Shown: positions 26,707 to 35,750, numbered from the stretch's first letter. The stretch: 64,000 bases of DNA from Phascolarctobacterium_A sp034086985 (GCA_034086985.1 JAXDZG010000021.1:127950-191949), one strand, 5' to 3'. Translations and numbers: made by a program. The notes: generated by a model from the sequence alone, not told the origin.

Positions 26707-27510
26707 ATGGATCAATATCTAATAGCTGTTATTGTGGGCATTGTGGAAGGCTTGACAGAGTTTTTGCCAGTTTCTTCCACAGGACATATGATTATTGTAG
26801 GTCATGTGCTTGGCTTTGACGGGCCCGTGGCAGACGTTTTTGATGTTTTCGTACAATTAGGTGCGATTTTATCGGTTATTTTTATTTATAAGGAGCGCTT
26901 TGTGCGGTTCTTTACCAAGGATGGCTGGGATATACACAAGGGCCTCAGTGTATGGCACATTGCCGCTGGTATCGTGCCTGTGATGGGTGTGGCCTATTTA
27001 TTTTATCCCTTTATCAAAAAATATCTCTTTTCTCCCTTTACTGTAGCCATTGGCTTAGTATTGGGTGGCTTGCTCTTGATGTTCGCAGAGCATAGAACCA
27101 AGGGTAAAGAAGCTGAGCTCGTGGATGATGTGGACAAGATTTCCATGAAGCAGGCTATGTGGGTTGGTATTTACCAATTCCTCTCCCTGTGGCCGGGCTT
27201 TTCCCGCAGTGGCAGCACTATTGCCGGTGGCCTTTTGGTGGGTTTGTCCCGTCAGGCAGCAGCTAGCTATACCTTTTTGATTGCAGTGCCCTTGATGTTT
27301 GTGGCCTGTATTTATGATTTGCTTAAGAGCCTTAAGTTCCTTAATGCAGATGATTTGACCATTTTGGGCATTGGCTTTGTAGTTTCCTTTATTGTGGCTT
27401 ATTGGTCCGTGCTTTGGTTCCTTAAATTCCTGCACAAGTATGATTTGACCAGCTTTGCCTGGTATCGCATTGTGCTGGCCTGCATTACCTGTTGGTATTT
27501 CTACATGTAA
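26707..27510 (+). CDS. uppP: Undecaprenyl-diphosphatase UppP (BacA)
   Basis: A 267-residue membrane protein with about eight hydrophobic segments that recycles undecaprenyl pyrophosphate for cell-wall synthesis. The two conserved active-site regions are present: GIVEGLTEFLPVSSTGHMII (residues 11-30) and the WPGFSRSGSTIAGG stretch near residue 162. Overproduction of this family gives bacitracin resistance in E. coli. Single gene bounded by a promoter and a bidirectional terminator. Confidence 0.95.
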   Translation: MDQYLIAVIVGIVEGLTEFLPVSSTGHMIIVGHVLGFDGPVADVFDVFVQLGAILSVIFIYKERFVRFFTKDGWDIHKGLSVWHIAAGIVPVMGVAYLFYPFIKKYLFSPFTVAIGLVLGGLLLMFAEHRTKGKEAELVDDVDKISMKQAMWVGIYQFLSLWPGFSRSGSTIAGGLLVGLSRQAAASYTFLIAVPLMFVACIYDLLKSLKFLNADDLTILGIGFVVSFIVAYWSVLWFLKFLHKYDLTSFAWYRIVLACITCWYFYM

Positions 27511-27514
27511 AAAA

Positions 27515-27551
27515 ACTCCAGCTGCTCAGTTAGGCAGCTGGAGTAATTTTT
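27515..27551. terminator. Bidirectional terminator between uppP and the alcohol dehydrogenase
   Basis: An 11-bp stem (27515-27525 with 27534-27544) flanked by an A-run on the left and a T-run on the right; it serves both convergent genes. Confidence 0.88.
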
Positions 27552-27556
27552 TGTCT

Positions 27557-28744
27557 TTATTTAGCAGCGCGATAGATATTGGCCATATCCTCTTGGGTTA
27601 AAACCTTGAATTGGCCAATGGTTCTGGTGCCCATGAAGCTGCATTTATAAGCCAATTCCTTGATTTGCTCCTCGGTCAGCTCACTGCCAATCAAGTCATG
27701 AATGTTGGTGGGCATGCCGATATGACGGAAGAAGCTTTCCATAGCAGCAATGCCCTCTAGGGCAGTGGCTTCCTCGTCGCGGTAGTTGTAGGGCAGGCCG
27801 AAGACATCCACAGCCAGCTGGGCAAAGCGGGCCGGGTTTTCCTTATACACGTAGCGTGCCCAGCTGCCCCAGACGGCTGCCAGGCCTGCCCCGTGGGCCA
27901 CGCCAAACATGCCGCTGAGCTCGTGCTCCAGCTGGTGGCAGGCCCAGTCGCCCAAGGTCCTGTCGCCGGTGACACCGTTGTGGGAGAAGGTGCCGCTCCA
28001 CATAATCTCGGCGCGTGCATCGTAGTTAGTGGGCTCCTTCAAGGCGATTTTCGCGTTGCGCATCACATTGCGCAGCAGAGCTGCCGCAATATTATCCACT
28101 AAGGTCAGCTGCTTGGTTTGCTTGCCGGTGAAATAACGCTCCAGGGTGTGCACCATGATGTCGGTGCAGCCACTGGCCGTTTGGTAAGCGGGCAGGGTAT
28201 AGGTTAGCTCCGGGTTCAGCAGGGAGAACTTAGCATAGCAGTAGTCGGTGGTGAGGCCGCGTTTGAGCATGCCCTCATCCTTAGTAACGACGGAGGAATT
28301 GCTCATCTCGCTGCCGGCGGCAGCGATGGTGAGCACCACACCGATGGGCGCGCAGCCGGTGACAGCCTTCTTGCGCTCATAATAATCCCATACGTCTCCC
28401 TCGTTGGCTAGGCCGTAGCCGATACCCTTAGCACTGTCGATAACGCTGCCGCCGCCCACGGCGAGGATGAAATCCACGCCTTGGGTCCGGCACAGCTCTA
28501 CGCCCTCGTTAATTTTACTGAGCAGGGGATTGGGAACTACGCCCCCTAGGAGCACGTACTGTAAGCCAGCCTCGTCGAGGCTGGCGCAGACTTTGTCTAG
28601 TAGTCCGCTTTTTTTGGCGCTGCTGCCGCCAAAATGCACTAATACCTTGTGAGCGCCGTATTTTTTGCACATAGCGCCCACTTGGGCTTCTACGTTTTTG
28701 CCAAAGAGCACCTCGGAGGGTGCGAAAAATTGAAATTTATCCAT
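27557..28744 (-). CDS. Iron-containing alcohol dehydrogenase (butanol-dehydrogenase type)
   Basis: A 395-residue group III alcohol dehydrogenase. The N-terminal nucleotide domain has GGGSVIDSAKGI near residue 98; the metal-binding Asp/His set appears in GCTDIMVHTLERYF and in HQLEHELSGMFGVAHGAGLAAV. It resembles the BdhA/YqhD branch, which uses NADPH to reduce aldehydes, a fermentation or detoxification role; the substrate is not determined. AAGGAGG lies eight bases before the ATG. Parts of the gene are distinctly GC-rich. Confidence 0.9.
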   Translation of the reverse strand: MDKFQFFAPSEVLFGKNVEAQVGAMCKKYGAHKVLVHFGGSSAKKSGLLDKVCASLDEAGLQYVLLGGVVPNPLLSKINEGVELCRTQGVDFILAVGGGSVIDSAKGIGYGLANEGDVWDYYERKKAVTGCAPIGVVLTIAAAGSEMSNSSVVTKDEGMLKRGLTTDYCYAKFSLLNPELTYTLPAYQTASGCTDIMVHTLERYFTGKQTKQLTLVDNIAAALLRNVMRNAKIALKEPTNYDARAEIMWSGTFSHNGVTGDRTLGDWACHQLEHELSGMFGVAHGAGLAAVWGSWARYVYKENPARFAQLAVDVFGLPYNYRDEEATALEGIAAMESFFRHIGMPTNIHDLIGSELTEEQIKELAYKCSFMGTRTIGQFKVLTQEDMANIYRAAK

Positions 28745-28918
28745 AGTAAAAAGGCCTCCTTAGGGGCAGATTTTCTGTCCCGACGATTTTGTTTACTAGC
28801 ACCATTGTAGCACGATAATGGCTGTTTGTAAAATAAGGCTTGGTCTGCGTTTGGTGCTATGGTAAGATTGTCTGTGGTGACGATAAGGAAAAGTTTTTGT
28901 AAATTAAAGCAAAACTAC

Positions 28919-28948
28919 TTGCTTAACAGATAGAGTATTTGTTATAAT
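28919..28948 (+). promoter_or_regulatory. Promoter of the SGNH hydrolase gene
   Basis: TTGCTT at 28919-28924 and TATAAT at 28943-28948, spacer 18 bases. The rest of the 235-base gap shows no other feature. Confidence 0.55.
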
Positions 28949-28979
28949 TATAAGAAATATATAATATGGAGGGGTTTAC

Positions 28980-29534
28980 ATGCGCTATATTGCCTGCTAC
29001 GGCGATAGCTTGGTGCAGGGCTTTCCCTTTGGCAATAAATATTCCTGGATTGCCGCAGTAGAAAAAGCTTCTTCCAACCAAATAAAAATGCTCAATTATG
29101 GCCTGTGTGGCGATTGCTGTGATGATATTTTATATCGTATGCGCCAATACGCATTGCCGGAATATGTGCAGCATGTGCTGTTTTTAGGCGGTGCCAATGA
29201 TATTATTCAGGGCCGCCCTATGGAGTACATTCTCGATGACTACAAGCGCCTTCTGGGCTGGTGCGAGGAAAAGCAGTACAAGCTCTGCATTGTTCTGCCT
29301 TTAATTAGTGCTGAGGCTGAGCTTAATCGCTATTTACTGAACCTGCGTCAGGCGGTGGAGGAGCTGTGCAAGGAGCGAGCATTGCTTCTGGATTTACAGC
29401 CTGCCATTGGCCTGAGTGACGGGGAGCGCAAGCTAGCTTATCTGGACGGTGTGCATCCTAAAGCTGCCACTTATGAGTCAATGGGTAATTATGCTGTAGA
29501 ATATTTAGTAAATTGGTTAGAGATTAAGTGTTAA
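28980..29534 (+). CDS. SGNH/GDSL-family hydrolase
   Basis: A 184-residue esterase-fold protein with block I GDSLVQGF (S10 nucleophile), block III GGANDI near residue 76 and block V DGVHP near residue 157, giving the Ser-Asp-His set. There is no signal peptide, so it is probably cytoplasmic. The family covers esterases, thioesterases and lysophospholipases; the substrate is not predictable. GGAGGGG precedes the ATG. Confidence 0.85.
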   Translation: MRYIACYGDSLVQGFPFGNKYSWIAAVEKASSNQIKMLNYGLCGDCCDDILYRMRQYALPEYVQHVLFLGGANDIIQGRPMEYILDDYKRLLGWCEEKQYKLCIVLPLISAEAELNRYLLNLRQAVEELCKERALLLDLQPAIGLSDGERKLAYLDGVHPKAATYESMGNYAVEYLVNWLEIKC

Positions 29535-29701
29535 TTAAGTAAAATTTAGCGTTTTTTTGCTTGTAACTTTTGAAGGATTGTGTTATAATTCACTCAAGAT
29601 AGCTATTGCTTACAATTAATCGCTGTAATATGAAGTGTAGTTGTTTTTTTCGTGATAATAAATCGTAAGCAAATATATTATGGTAAGAGGAGTGTTTGCG
29701 T

Positions 29702-30001
29702 ATGAACGAGAGAATTCGCCTTGTGGGCAACAGACTGAAGCTGTTACGTATCCAGAAGGGCTTGGGCCAAAACGAGGTTGCTAAGCTGATGGGCATTAGC
29801 CAGGCGCATTTGAGCAACATCGAGGGTGGCCGCAGCAACATCACCTTGAGCAATTTGCTGAAGCTGCATGATGTACTGGAGGTATCCATGGCTGACCTGT
29901 TCGTGGATATTGATGGCGAGATGAAAAAGCAGTCCGGCGCTGAAGTAGACATCGAGGATGTTGTCAAGCTGTTTGCACTGCTGAAAAAGGTGAAGGAGTA
30001 A
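29702..30001 (+). CDS. Small XRE-family transcriptional regulator
   Basis: A 99-residue protein with one helix-turn-helix XRE domain (about residues 6-62; GQNEVAKLMGISQAHLSNIEGGRS) and an acidic helical tail (EDVVKLFALLKKVKE). The ATG at 29702 follows AAGAGGAG by about eight bases. A paralogue of the same design is encoded at 35436-35750. The tail may mediate dimerisation. Target genes are unknown. No operon partner: a bidirectional terminator follows. Confidence 0.83.
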   Translation: MNERIRLVGNRLKLLRIQKGLGQNEVAKLMGISQAHLSNIEGGRSNITLSNLLKLHDVLEVSMADLFVDIDGEMKKQSGAEVDIEDVVKLFALLKKVKE

Positions 30002-30019
30002 TCCTTAAACCACGTAAAA

Positions 30020-30070
30020 AAGCCGCTGAGCTGTGTATGGCAAAGATACGCAGCTCAGCGGCTTTCGTCT
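30020..30070. terminator. Bidirectional terminator between XRE and DMT genes
   Basis: A perfect 14-bp stem (30020-30033 with 30051-30064) with an A-run before and a T-rich run after. Confidence 0.88.
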
Positions 30071-30077
30071 TTTCTTT

Positions 30078-31010
30078 TTAGTTTTTATTCCAAGGCAGCA
30101 TATTTGGGGGGATTTGGGCCAGCATGATGGCAGCAAAAACCAGCACGCAGCCAAAGATTTCTCTACTCGTCATAGCTTGTCCCAACAGCAGCCAGCCGCT
30201 TAAGAGGGCAAAGGCTGATTCTAAGCTCATAATCATGCAGGCCAGTACAGGATTACAATGCTTTTGTCCCACGATTTGCAGGGTATAGGCTACACCGCTG
30301 GACATAATGCCTGCGTAGGCGATGGGCAGCCAGCCTAGGAGCACATTGGTGAGGGAAGGGCTTTCAAAAATAAACATCAGCACACCGTTGAGCAGGGTAC
30401 AGGTGGCGAACTGGACTAGGGAAAGGCGCACGCCGTCCAGGTTAGCAATGACCTTATCCACGGCGATAATCTGGGCTGCAAAGCAAATAGCGCAAATCAG
30501 AGTATAAAAGTCGCCTTTATTAATGGAGAAGCCCTCGTTGATGCAGATGAAATACATGCCTACGGCGGCGATACCTACGCTGAGGCATTGTACAAGGGTA
30601 ATGCGGGTGCGATAGATGGCATAGCTTAAAAAAGGCACTAGCACGATATAGAGGGCTGTGATAAAGCCACTCTTACCCACGGTGGTGTACATAATGCCCA
30701 GCTGCTGCATGAAGCTGGCCAGAGTGAGTGCTACGCCGCAAATGATACCACCTTTAATGGTACGGTCCCGGCGTAAAGGGTCATCCGTACCGAGAATGTG
30801 GAAGGGCTTGCCCGCCATTTTGTCGAACAATAAACAGCAGAGGAAGAGGAAAATAGTAGCCAAAAAGCTACGGGCGCAGTTAAAGGTCAGGGGCTCGGCG
30901 TACTCGCCGCCCACGCTTTGGGCAATAAAGGCTGTGCCCCAGATGAAGGCACAGAGGGTGAGCATCAGCATGCCGCTGAGGCTGTTTTTATTGGTAGAGG
31001 AATTATCCAT
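30078..31010 (-). CDS. EamA/DMT-family transporter
   Basis: A 310-residue membrane protein with ten predicted hydrophobic segments and two EamA repeats, the drug/metabolite transporter layout (the first repeat starts MLTLCAFIWGTAFIAQ). Family members export amino acids or other metabolites. The ATG at 31010 is preferred over an upstream in-frame extension because TAGGAG lies about ten bases before it and the extension would contain no family sequence. Substrate unknown. Confidence 0.86.
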   Translation of the reverse strand: MDNSSTNKNSLSGMLMLTLCAFIWGTAFIAQSVGGEYAEPLTFNCARSFLATIFLFLCCLLFDKMAGKPFHILGTDDPLRRDRTIKGGIICGVALTLASFMQQLGIMYTTVGKSGFITALYIVLVPFLSYAIYRTRITLVQCLSVGIAAVGMYFICINEGFSINKGDFYTLICAICFAAQIIAVDKVIANLDGVRLSLVQFATCTLLNGVLMFIFESPSLTNVLLGWLPIAYAGIMSSGVAYTLQIVGQKHCNPVLACMIMSLESAFALLSGWLLLGQAMTSREIFGCVLVFAAIMLAQIPPNMLPWNKN

Positions 31011-31237
31011 ACAAGCAACACTCCTAAAACAAAACAATATAACGCTATCTATTGTACCATTTTTTGCTCTGAGATACAAAGGGGACAGGCTAATTTCTGG
31101 GCTTTTTCTCTATTTTTTTGGCAAAGCCGGTGCTGAACATTTCCTGTGCGGGGACGTCGGTGTAAAGCAATTGCCTCGATAAAGGCATTCACAGGAAAAG
31201 TGCAACGTTGTGTTACGCAAACGTCTTTAGAAGAAAA

Positions 31238-31291
31238 AACCTATATCTTGTTTTACTTTTCGTTGACGCACACGATATATTGTGGTAAAAT
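31238..31291 (+). promoter_or_regulatory. nrdD promoter with NrdR-like boxes
   Basis: TTGACG at 31263-31268 and TAAAAT at 31286-31291, spacer 17 bases. The spacer is filled by a 16-base palindromic site (31270-31285, core ATATAT) that matches the NrdR box closely. A weaker second copy lies at 31238-31253 (core ATATCT), its start exactly 32 bases upstream, three helical turns, as for paired NrdR boxes. An NrdR repressor would block RNA polymerase here. The remaining gap to nrdD is a 5' leader of about 140 bases with no recognised riboswitch. Confidence 0.7.
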
Positions 31292-31441
31292 AAATTCGTA
31301 ACAAGCCGGGCCAACCAAATGGTAGTGGTTACGGCAGGCCGCAGACTCGTGATCGTTTTTCTGTCGCGGCCATTTTCGCTGTTTATTCCTAAACTCATAG
31401 ATGGTTTTTACGGACGTTTTTTTAAGAAAGGATGGAGGAAG

Positions 31442-33568
31442 ATGAAGGTCATTAAGCGCGACGGCACCACCGTGGACTTCGATGGCAGCAAAATAGTGAT
31501 TGCTATCCAAAAGGCAAATGCAGCTGTAGAGCCTGAATATAGAATTGAGGAGGACAAAATCCAAAAGATTGCTAAGCATGTGCAGGAGCGCAATCGTATG
31601 CGTCTTTTGGTTGAGGACATCCAAGATATGGTGGAGCATAGCTTAATGGATGAGGGTAAATTTGAGCTGGCCAAGGCTTATATCATTTACCGTTACCAAC
31701 GTGCTTTGGTGCGCAAGGCTAACACCACTGATGAATCCATTCTGTCCTTAATTCGCAATAGTAATAAGGATGTTATGGAGGAGAACTCCAATAAAAATGC
31801 CACCATGGCAGCTACCCAGCGTGACCTGATTGCCGGCGAGGTATCCAAGGATTTGACCAAGCGCATTATGCTGCCGGAAAAAATCTCTAAGGCTCATGAA
31901 GAGGGCGTGCTGCATTTCCATGATGCTGATTATTTCATCCAACCTATTTTCAACTGCTGCCTGATCAATATTGGCGATATGCTGGACAATGGCACGGTGA
32001 TGAACGGCAAGCTCATTGAAAGCCCCAGAAGCTTCCAGGTGGCCTGCACCGTGATGACCCAAATCATTGCTTCCGTAGCCTCCAGCCAATACGGCGGTCA
32101 ATCCGTGGATATTTGCCATTTGGGCAAGTATTTGCGCCGCAGCTACGAGAAATTCAAAAAGAGCATTTTAGAAGCCAGCGAGGGCAATATTGATGCAGAA
32201 ACCTTGGAGCGCCTGACTAATGAGCGCCTGCGCTATGAATTAAAGGGCGGCGTACAGACCATTCAATACCAGATCAATACCTTGATGACCACCAACGGCC
32301 AATCCCCCTTCGTAACTCTCTTCCTGAACCTGCGTGAGGATGACCCCTATCTGAAGGAAAACGCTATGATCGTGGAAGAAATTCTGCGTCAGCGCCTGCA
32401 GGGCATTAAAAACGACAAGGGCGTGTATGTAACCCCGGCCTTCCCCAAGCTGGTGTATGTGCTGGACGAGCTGAACTGCCTGAAGGGCGGCAAATACGAT
32501 TATATTACCCGCTTAGCTGTAAAATGCAGTGCTAAGCGCATGTATCCTGACTACATCAGTGCCAAGAAGATGCGTGAAAACTATGAGGGCAATGTGTTCA
32601 GCCCCATGGGCTGCCGCAGCTTCCTCTCTCCCTGGAAGGACGAGAATGGCAATTATAAATTCGAGGGTCGCTTCAATCAGGGCGTTGTGTCCCTGAACCT
32701 GCCCCAAATCGGTATCGTGGCTCAGGGCGATGAGCAAAAGTTCTGGCAGCTTCTTGATGAGCGCCTAGAGCTGTGCTATGAAGCCTTAATGTGCCGTCAT
32801 AACGCTTTGAAGGGTGTACGCAGCGATGTGAGCCCCGTGCATTGGCAATATGGGGCTATTGCCCGCCTGCAAAAGGGTGAGACCATCGACAAGTTCCTAG
32901 AGAATGGCTATTCCACCATTTCCTTGGGCTATATCGGCCTTTACGAAGTAACCAAGCTCATGAAGGGCGTAAGCCATACTACGGAAGAGGGCAAGGACTT
33001 CGCATTGCGTGTTATGAACCGTCTGCGCGGTGCCTGCGAAAAATGGAAGGCTAAGACTGGCCTGGGCTTTGGCCTCTATGGCACTCCGGCTGAAAGCCTG
33101 TGCTACCGCTTTGCTCGCGTGGATAAGGCTCGCTTCGGCACCATTAAGGATGTAACCGACAAGGGCTACTACACCAATTCCTACCATGTGGATGTACGCG
33201 AAAAAATCGATGCTTTCAGCAAATTCAAATTCGAAAGCCAATTCCAAAAGATTTCCTCCGGCGGTGCTATTTCCTATGTGGAAATCCCCAACATGCGCCA
33301 CAACACCGAGGCCTTGGAAGAGGTTGTTAAATTTATCTACGATAATATTCAATACGCTGAATTCAATACAAAATCCGATTATTGCCATGTGTGCGGCTTT
33401 GACGGCGAAATCACCATTAACGATGATAATGAATGGGAATGCCCGGCCTGCCACAATAAGGATCATTCCAAGATGACTGTTATTCGCCGTACCTGCGGTT
33501 ATTTGGGCGAAAACTTCTGGAATGTGGGCAAGACCAAGGAAATTAAATCTAGAGTACTGCATCTGTAA
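31442..33568 (+). CDS. nrdD: Anaerobic (class III) ribonucleoside-triphosphate reductase
   Basis: A 708-residue glycyl-radical enzyme that makes dNTPs without oxygen. An N-terminal ATP-cone (about residues 1-95) gives allosteric control. The body has conserved segments such as CCLINIGDML and NVFSPMGCRSFLSPW. Near the C-terminus are zinc ligands C648, C651, C667 and C670, followed by the radical-site loop RRTCGYLG with G686. The ATG at 31442 follows GGATGGAGGA and starts the ATP-cone directly. The activase gene nrdG lies 25 bases downstream. Confidence 0.97.
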   Translation: MKVIKRDGTTVDFDGSKIVIAIQKANAAVEPEYRIEEDKIQKIAKHVQERNRMRLLVEDIQDMVEHSLMDEGKFELAKAYIIYRYQRALVRKANTTDESILSLIRNSNKDVMEENSNKNATMAATQRDLIAGEVSKDLTKRIMLPEKISKAHEEGVLHFHDADYFIQPIFNCCLINIGDMLDNGTVMNGKLIESPRSFQVACTVMTQIIASVASSQYGGQSVDICHLGKYLRRSYEKFKKSILEASEGNIDAETLERLTNERLRYELKGGVQTIQYQINTLMTTNGQSPFVTLFLNLREDDPYLKENAMIVEEILRQRLQGIKNDKGVYVTPAFPKLVYVLDELNCLKGGKYDYITRLAVKCSAKRMYPDYISAKKMRENYEGNVFSPMGCRSFLSPWKDENGNYKFEGRFNQGVVSLNLPQIGIVAQGDEQKFWQLLDERLELCYEALMCRHNALKGVRSDVSPVHWQYGAIARLQKGETIDKFLENGYSTISLGYIGLYEVTKLMKGVSHTTEEGKDFALRVMNRLRGACEKWKAKTGLGFGLYGTPAESLCYRFARVDKARFGTIKDVTDKGYYTNSYHVDVREKIDAFSKFKFESQFQKISSGGAISYVEIPNMRHNTEALEEVVKFIYDNIQYAEFNTKSDYCHVCGFDGEITINDDNEWECPACHNKDHSKMTVIRRTCGYLGENFWNVGKTKEIKSRVLHL

Positions 33569-33593
33569 GCAAGTGAGAAGAAGGTGAGCTCTC

Positions 33594-34136
33594 GTGAATT
33601 ATGCTGAGATTAAAAATCTAGATATTGCTAATGGCCCCGGCCTGAGAGTGTCCCTCTTTGTCAGTGGCTGCACCCATCACTGTAAGGGCTGCTTTAATCC
33701 GGAGTCCTGGGATTTTAACTACGGCCAGCCCTTTACCGAGGCAACGGAGCAGGAGCTGCTGGAGCTTTTGGCCAATGAGCATATCCGTGGCCTGAGCCTC
33801 TTAGGCGGCGAGCCCTTTGAGCCTGCCAATCAGGCCGTGCTGGCACCCTTTTTGCAAAAGGTGAAGGCTCAGTATCCGCATAAGGATATCTGGTGCTACA
33901 GCGGCTACAATTTTGAGCAGGATATGCTGACAGGTAACCTGGGCCCTTGGGAAATTACCGAGCAAATGCTGAACTGCATCGATGTTTTGGTGGATGGGGA
34001 GTTCGTCATCGAGCTGAAAAATCCCAATCTGCGCTTTCGTGGCAGTGCTAACCAGCGTGTTATTTTAGTACAAGAATCCATCAAGGAGGACAGGATTGTC
34101 CAATGGGATGATGGAGAAGGCCTAGAGTTGCATTAA
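33594..34136 (+). CDS. nrdG: Anaerobic ribonucleotide reductase activating protein
   Basis: A 180-residue radical-SAM activase that installs the glycyl radical on NrdD. The CX3CX2C iron-sulfur motif reads CTHHCKGC near residue 26, and the glycine-rich SAM segment LLGGEPFEP follows near residue 67. It begins with GTG at 33594 after AAGGTGAG. It is in one operon with nrdD and is followed by a terminator. Confidence 0.96.
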   Translation: MNYAEIKNLDIANGPGLRVSLFVSGCTHHCKGCFNPESWDFNYGQPFTEATEQELLELLANEHIRGLSLLGGEPFEPANQAVLAPFLQKVKAQYPHKDIWCYSGYNFEQDMLTGNLGPWEITEQMLNCIDVLVDGEFVIELKNPNLRFRGSANQRVILVQESIKEDRIVQWDDGEGLELH

Positions 34137-34140
34137 AAAT

Positions 34141-34175
34141 AAAGGCTCCTATACTTGAAGTATGGGAGCCTTTTT
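34141..34175 (+). terminator. Terminator after nrdDG
   Basis: A 14-bp stem with one G-T pair (34141-34154 with 34160-34173), five-base loop, and a short T-run. Confidence 0.85.
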
Positions 34176-34178
34176 ATA

Positions 34179-34207
34179 TTGACGCAGGCCTTGCTTAGTT
34201 TTATAAT
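34179..34207 (+). promoter_or_regulatory. Promoter of the glycerophosphodiesterase gene
   Basis: TTGACG at 34179-34184 and TATAAT at 34202-34207, spacer 17 bases, directly after the nrdDG terminator. Confidence 0.75.
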
Positions 34208-34262
34208 ATGTAACATGATTAAAAGTATGCAGTCTAAGGACGTTGCATAGGAGGTTTTACAA

Positions 34263-34982
34263 ATGAAAAATTTTGCGCACCGCGGCTTTAGCGGCAAATA
34301 TCCTGAGAATACCATGCTGGCCTTTAAGAAAGCCTTGGAAGCAGGTGCTGACGGCATCGAGCTGGACGTACAGATGACCAAGGATGGTGAAGTTGTAGTA
34401 ATTCATGATGAGAAGGTGGACAGAACCACCAATGGCAGTGGCAATGTGCGCGATTTGACGCTGGAGGAGCTGCGCAAGCTGGACGCATCCTATATTTACA
34501 CCGGCAAGCAAGGCTTTAATCCTGTCCCCACCTTTGAGGAATACTGTGAGTGGGTAGCAGGCACTGATTTGGTAACCAATATTGAGCTGAAGACTGGTGT
34601 ATATCCCTATCCTGGCATTGAGGCCAAGGTGTGGGCGCTGCTTCAAAAATACCATCTGGAAAATAAGGTAATCATTTCCAGCTTCAACCATTACAGCATT
34701 CTGCTCATGAAGGAGCTGGCACCCCAGCTGCCTTATGGCCTCTTAGAGGAAAGCTGGCTGGTTAATGCTGGTGCCTATGTGGCCGGTGTGGGCGTAGGTG
34801 CTTACCATCCCTATCATGGCAGCCTTACCGCTGAGGCTGTGGCTGAAATCAAGAGTCATGGCATCGCCATCAATACTTGGACTGTTAACGATGAGGCTAG
34901 AGTGCGTGAGCTGTTGGCCTTGGGCGTGGACATCGTCATTGGTAATTTCCCCGATATGGTCAAGAGAATATTAGCTGAGTAG
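34263..34982 (+). CDS. Glycerophosphodiester phosphodiesterase
   Basis: A 239-residue GDPD-fold enzyme hydrolysing glycerophosphodiesters to glycerol 3-phosphate and an alcohol. Catalytic and metal residues are in AHRGFSGKYPENT (H6, R7), GIELDVQMTKDGEVVVIHD and VTNIELKTG. No signal peptide, so it is cytoplasmic and likely acts in phospholipid turnover. AGGAGG lies eight bases before the ATG. Length is normal for the short bacterial form. Confidence 0.93.
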   Translation: MKNFAHRGFSGKYPENTMLAFKKALEAGADGIELDVQMTKDGEVVVIHDEKVDRTTNGSGNVRDLTLEELRKLDASYIYTGKQGFNPVPTFEEYCEWVAGTDLVTNIELKTGVYPYPGIEAKVWALLQKYHLENKVIISSFNHYSILLMKELAPQLPYGLLEESWLVNAGAYVAGVGVGAYHPYHGSLTAEAVAEIKSHGIAINTWTVNDEARVRELLALGVDIVIGNFPDMVKRILAE

Positions 34983-35009
34983 TATAAGCGTGATTTAAAA
35001 GACTTTTTT

Positions 35010-35060
35010 AGACTTCTTCTGACTGCTACCATTGGTAGTGGTCAGAGGAAGTCTTTTTAT
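35010..35060 (+). terminator. Terminator after the glycerophosphodiesterase gene
   Basis: A long stem of about 20 bp with two mismatches (35010-35030 with 35034-35053) followed by a T-run. Confidence 0.85.
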
Positions 35061-35214
35061 TTAATAGTGACTGTAAATATATGCATTTTTACTGGATTCT
35101 TGTCACTAGAATGGCTAGAAATTAAACGAAAATGGAAAAAAATCAAAAATCACAGCGAAAGGCTTGAAAAGTAGATTTTGTTTGCAATTTAGCTTAAGTT
35201 TAATAATATTTTTC

Positions 35215-35435
35215 TTGCGTATATCTTTAGTAAGGTGTATGATATACATAGCTGTAAAGTAAGAGCCGTTATTGGCAAAGTGCCATTATTGTGTATAAAA
35301 TCAATTTCTATATTCTTGCAGGAAAGGAGGAGCCTGCTGCCTTTTGGGTGGACATGATCAAGCTAGTGTATTTGCCGGATCTTAAAAGGGTCCGTATGCT
35401 TTAGGGGTGCATAAATAATTACGGGAGATGATGAA
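35215..35435 (+). promoter_or_regulatory. Promoter and long leader of the second XRE gene
   Basis: TTGCGT at 35215-35220 and TATGAT at 35238-35243 have a 17-base spacer, implying a leader of about 185 bases. The leader holds a small hairpin around 35274-35287 and a perfect anti-rRNA sequence AAAGGAGG at 35323-35330 that is not followed by a normal start codon at the right distance. A 16-codon frame starts at ATG 35354. The stretch 35061-35214 is A/T-rich and shows nothing else. Confidence 0.4.
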
Positions 35436-35750
35436 ATGGCAAAGGAATTAAATTATAAGGAAATTGGCTTGCGTATTAAAACTCTGCGTTTGAAAAACAA
35501 TATTTATCAAACGGTTTTGGCTAAGGAGATTGGTGTGTCCCAAACCCATATGAGCAATATTGAAAGTGGCAGAGCAGGCTTGACTCTGGAGAATTTGGTG
35601 AAAATGGCCAAAATCTTTAATTGTGGTATTGACGAAATTGTCTTTGGCGAGGAAGAAAAGAAGCAGGAGCAGGGCGTGGATGTACTGAAAAACTGCACTA
35701 TGCAGGACATTATCCAAGCTATGCAAATGCTGAAATCTCTCAAAAGCTAA
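35436..35750 (+). CDS. Small XRE-family transcriptional regulator (paralogue)
   Basis: A 104-residue protein with one XRE helix-turn-helix (about residues 7-63; YQTVLAKEIGVSQTHMSNIESGRAG) and a short acidic, helical tail ending MQDIIQAMQMLKSLKS. It has the same plan as the regulator at 29702-30001, with similar HTH spacing and a similar tail, so they are probably paralogues. The gene has its own promoter and terminator. Targets are unknown. Confidence 0.83.
   Translation: MAKELNYKEIGLRIKTLRLKNNIYQTVLAKEIGVSQTHMSNIESGRAGLTLENLVKMAKIFNCGIDEIVFGEEEKKQEQGVDVLKNCTMQDIIQAMQMLKSLKS

Noticed and set aside
31110..31220. A 36-codon Cys-rich frame on the minus strand upstream of nrdD (Cys pattern C-x-C-x5-C-x10-C)
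   Set aside because: The only start is TTG without a ribosome site, and it lies in the leader gap between two promoters. Too little to call a gene; conservation would be needed.
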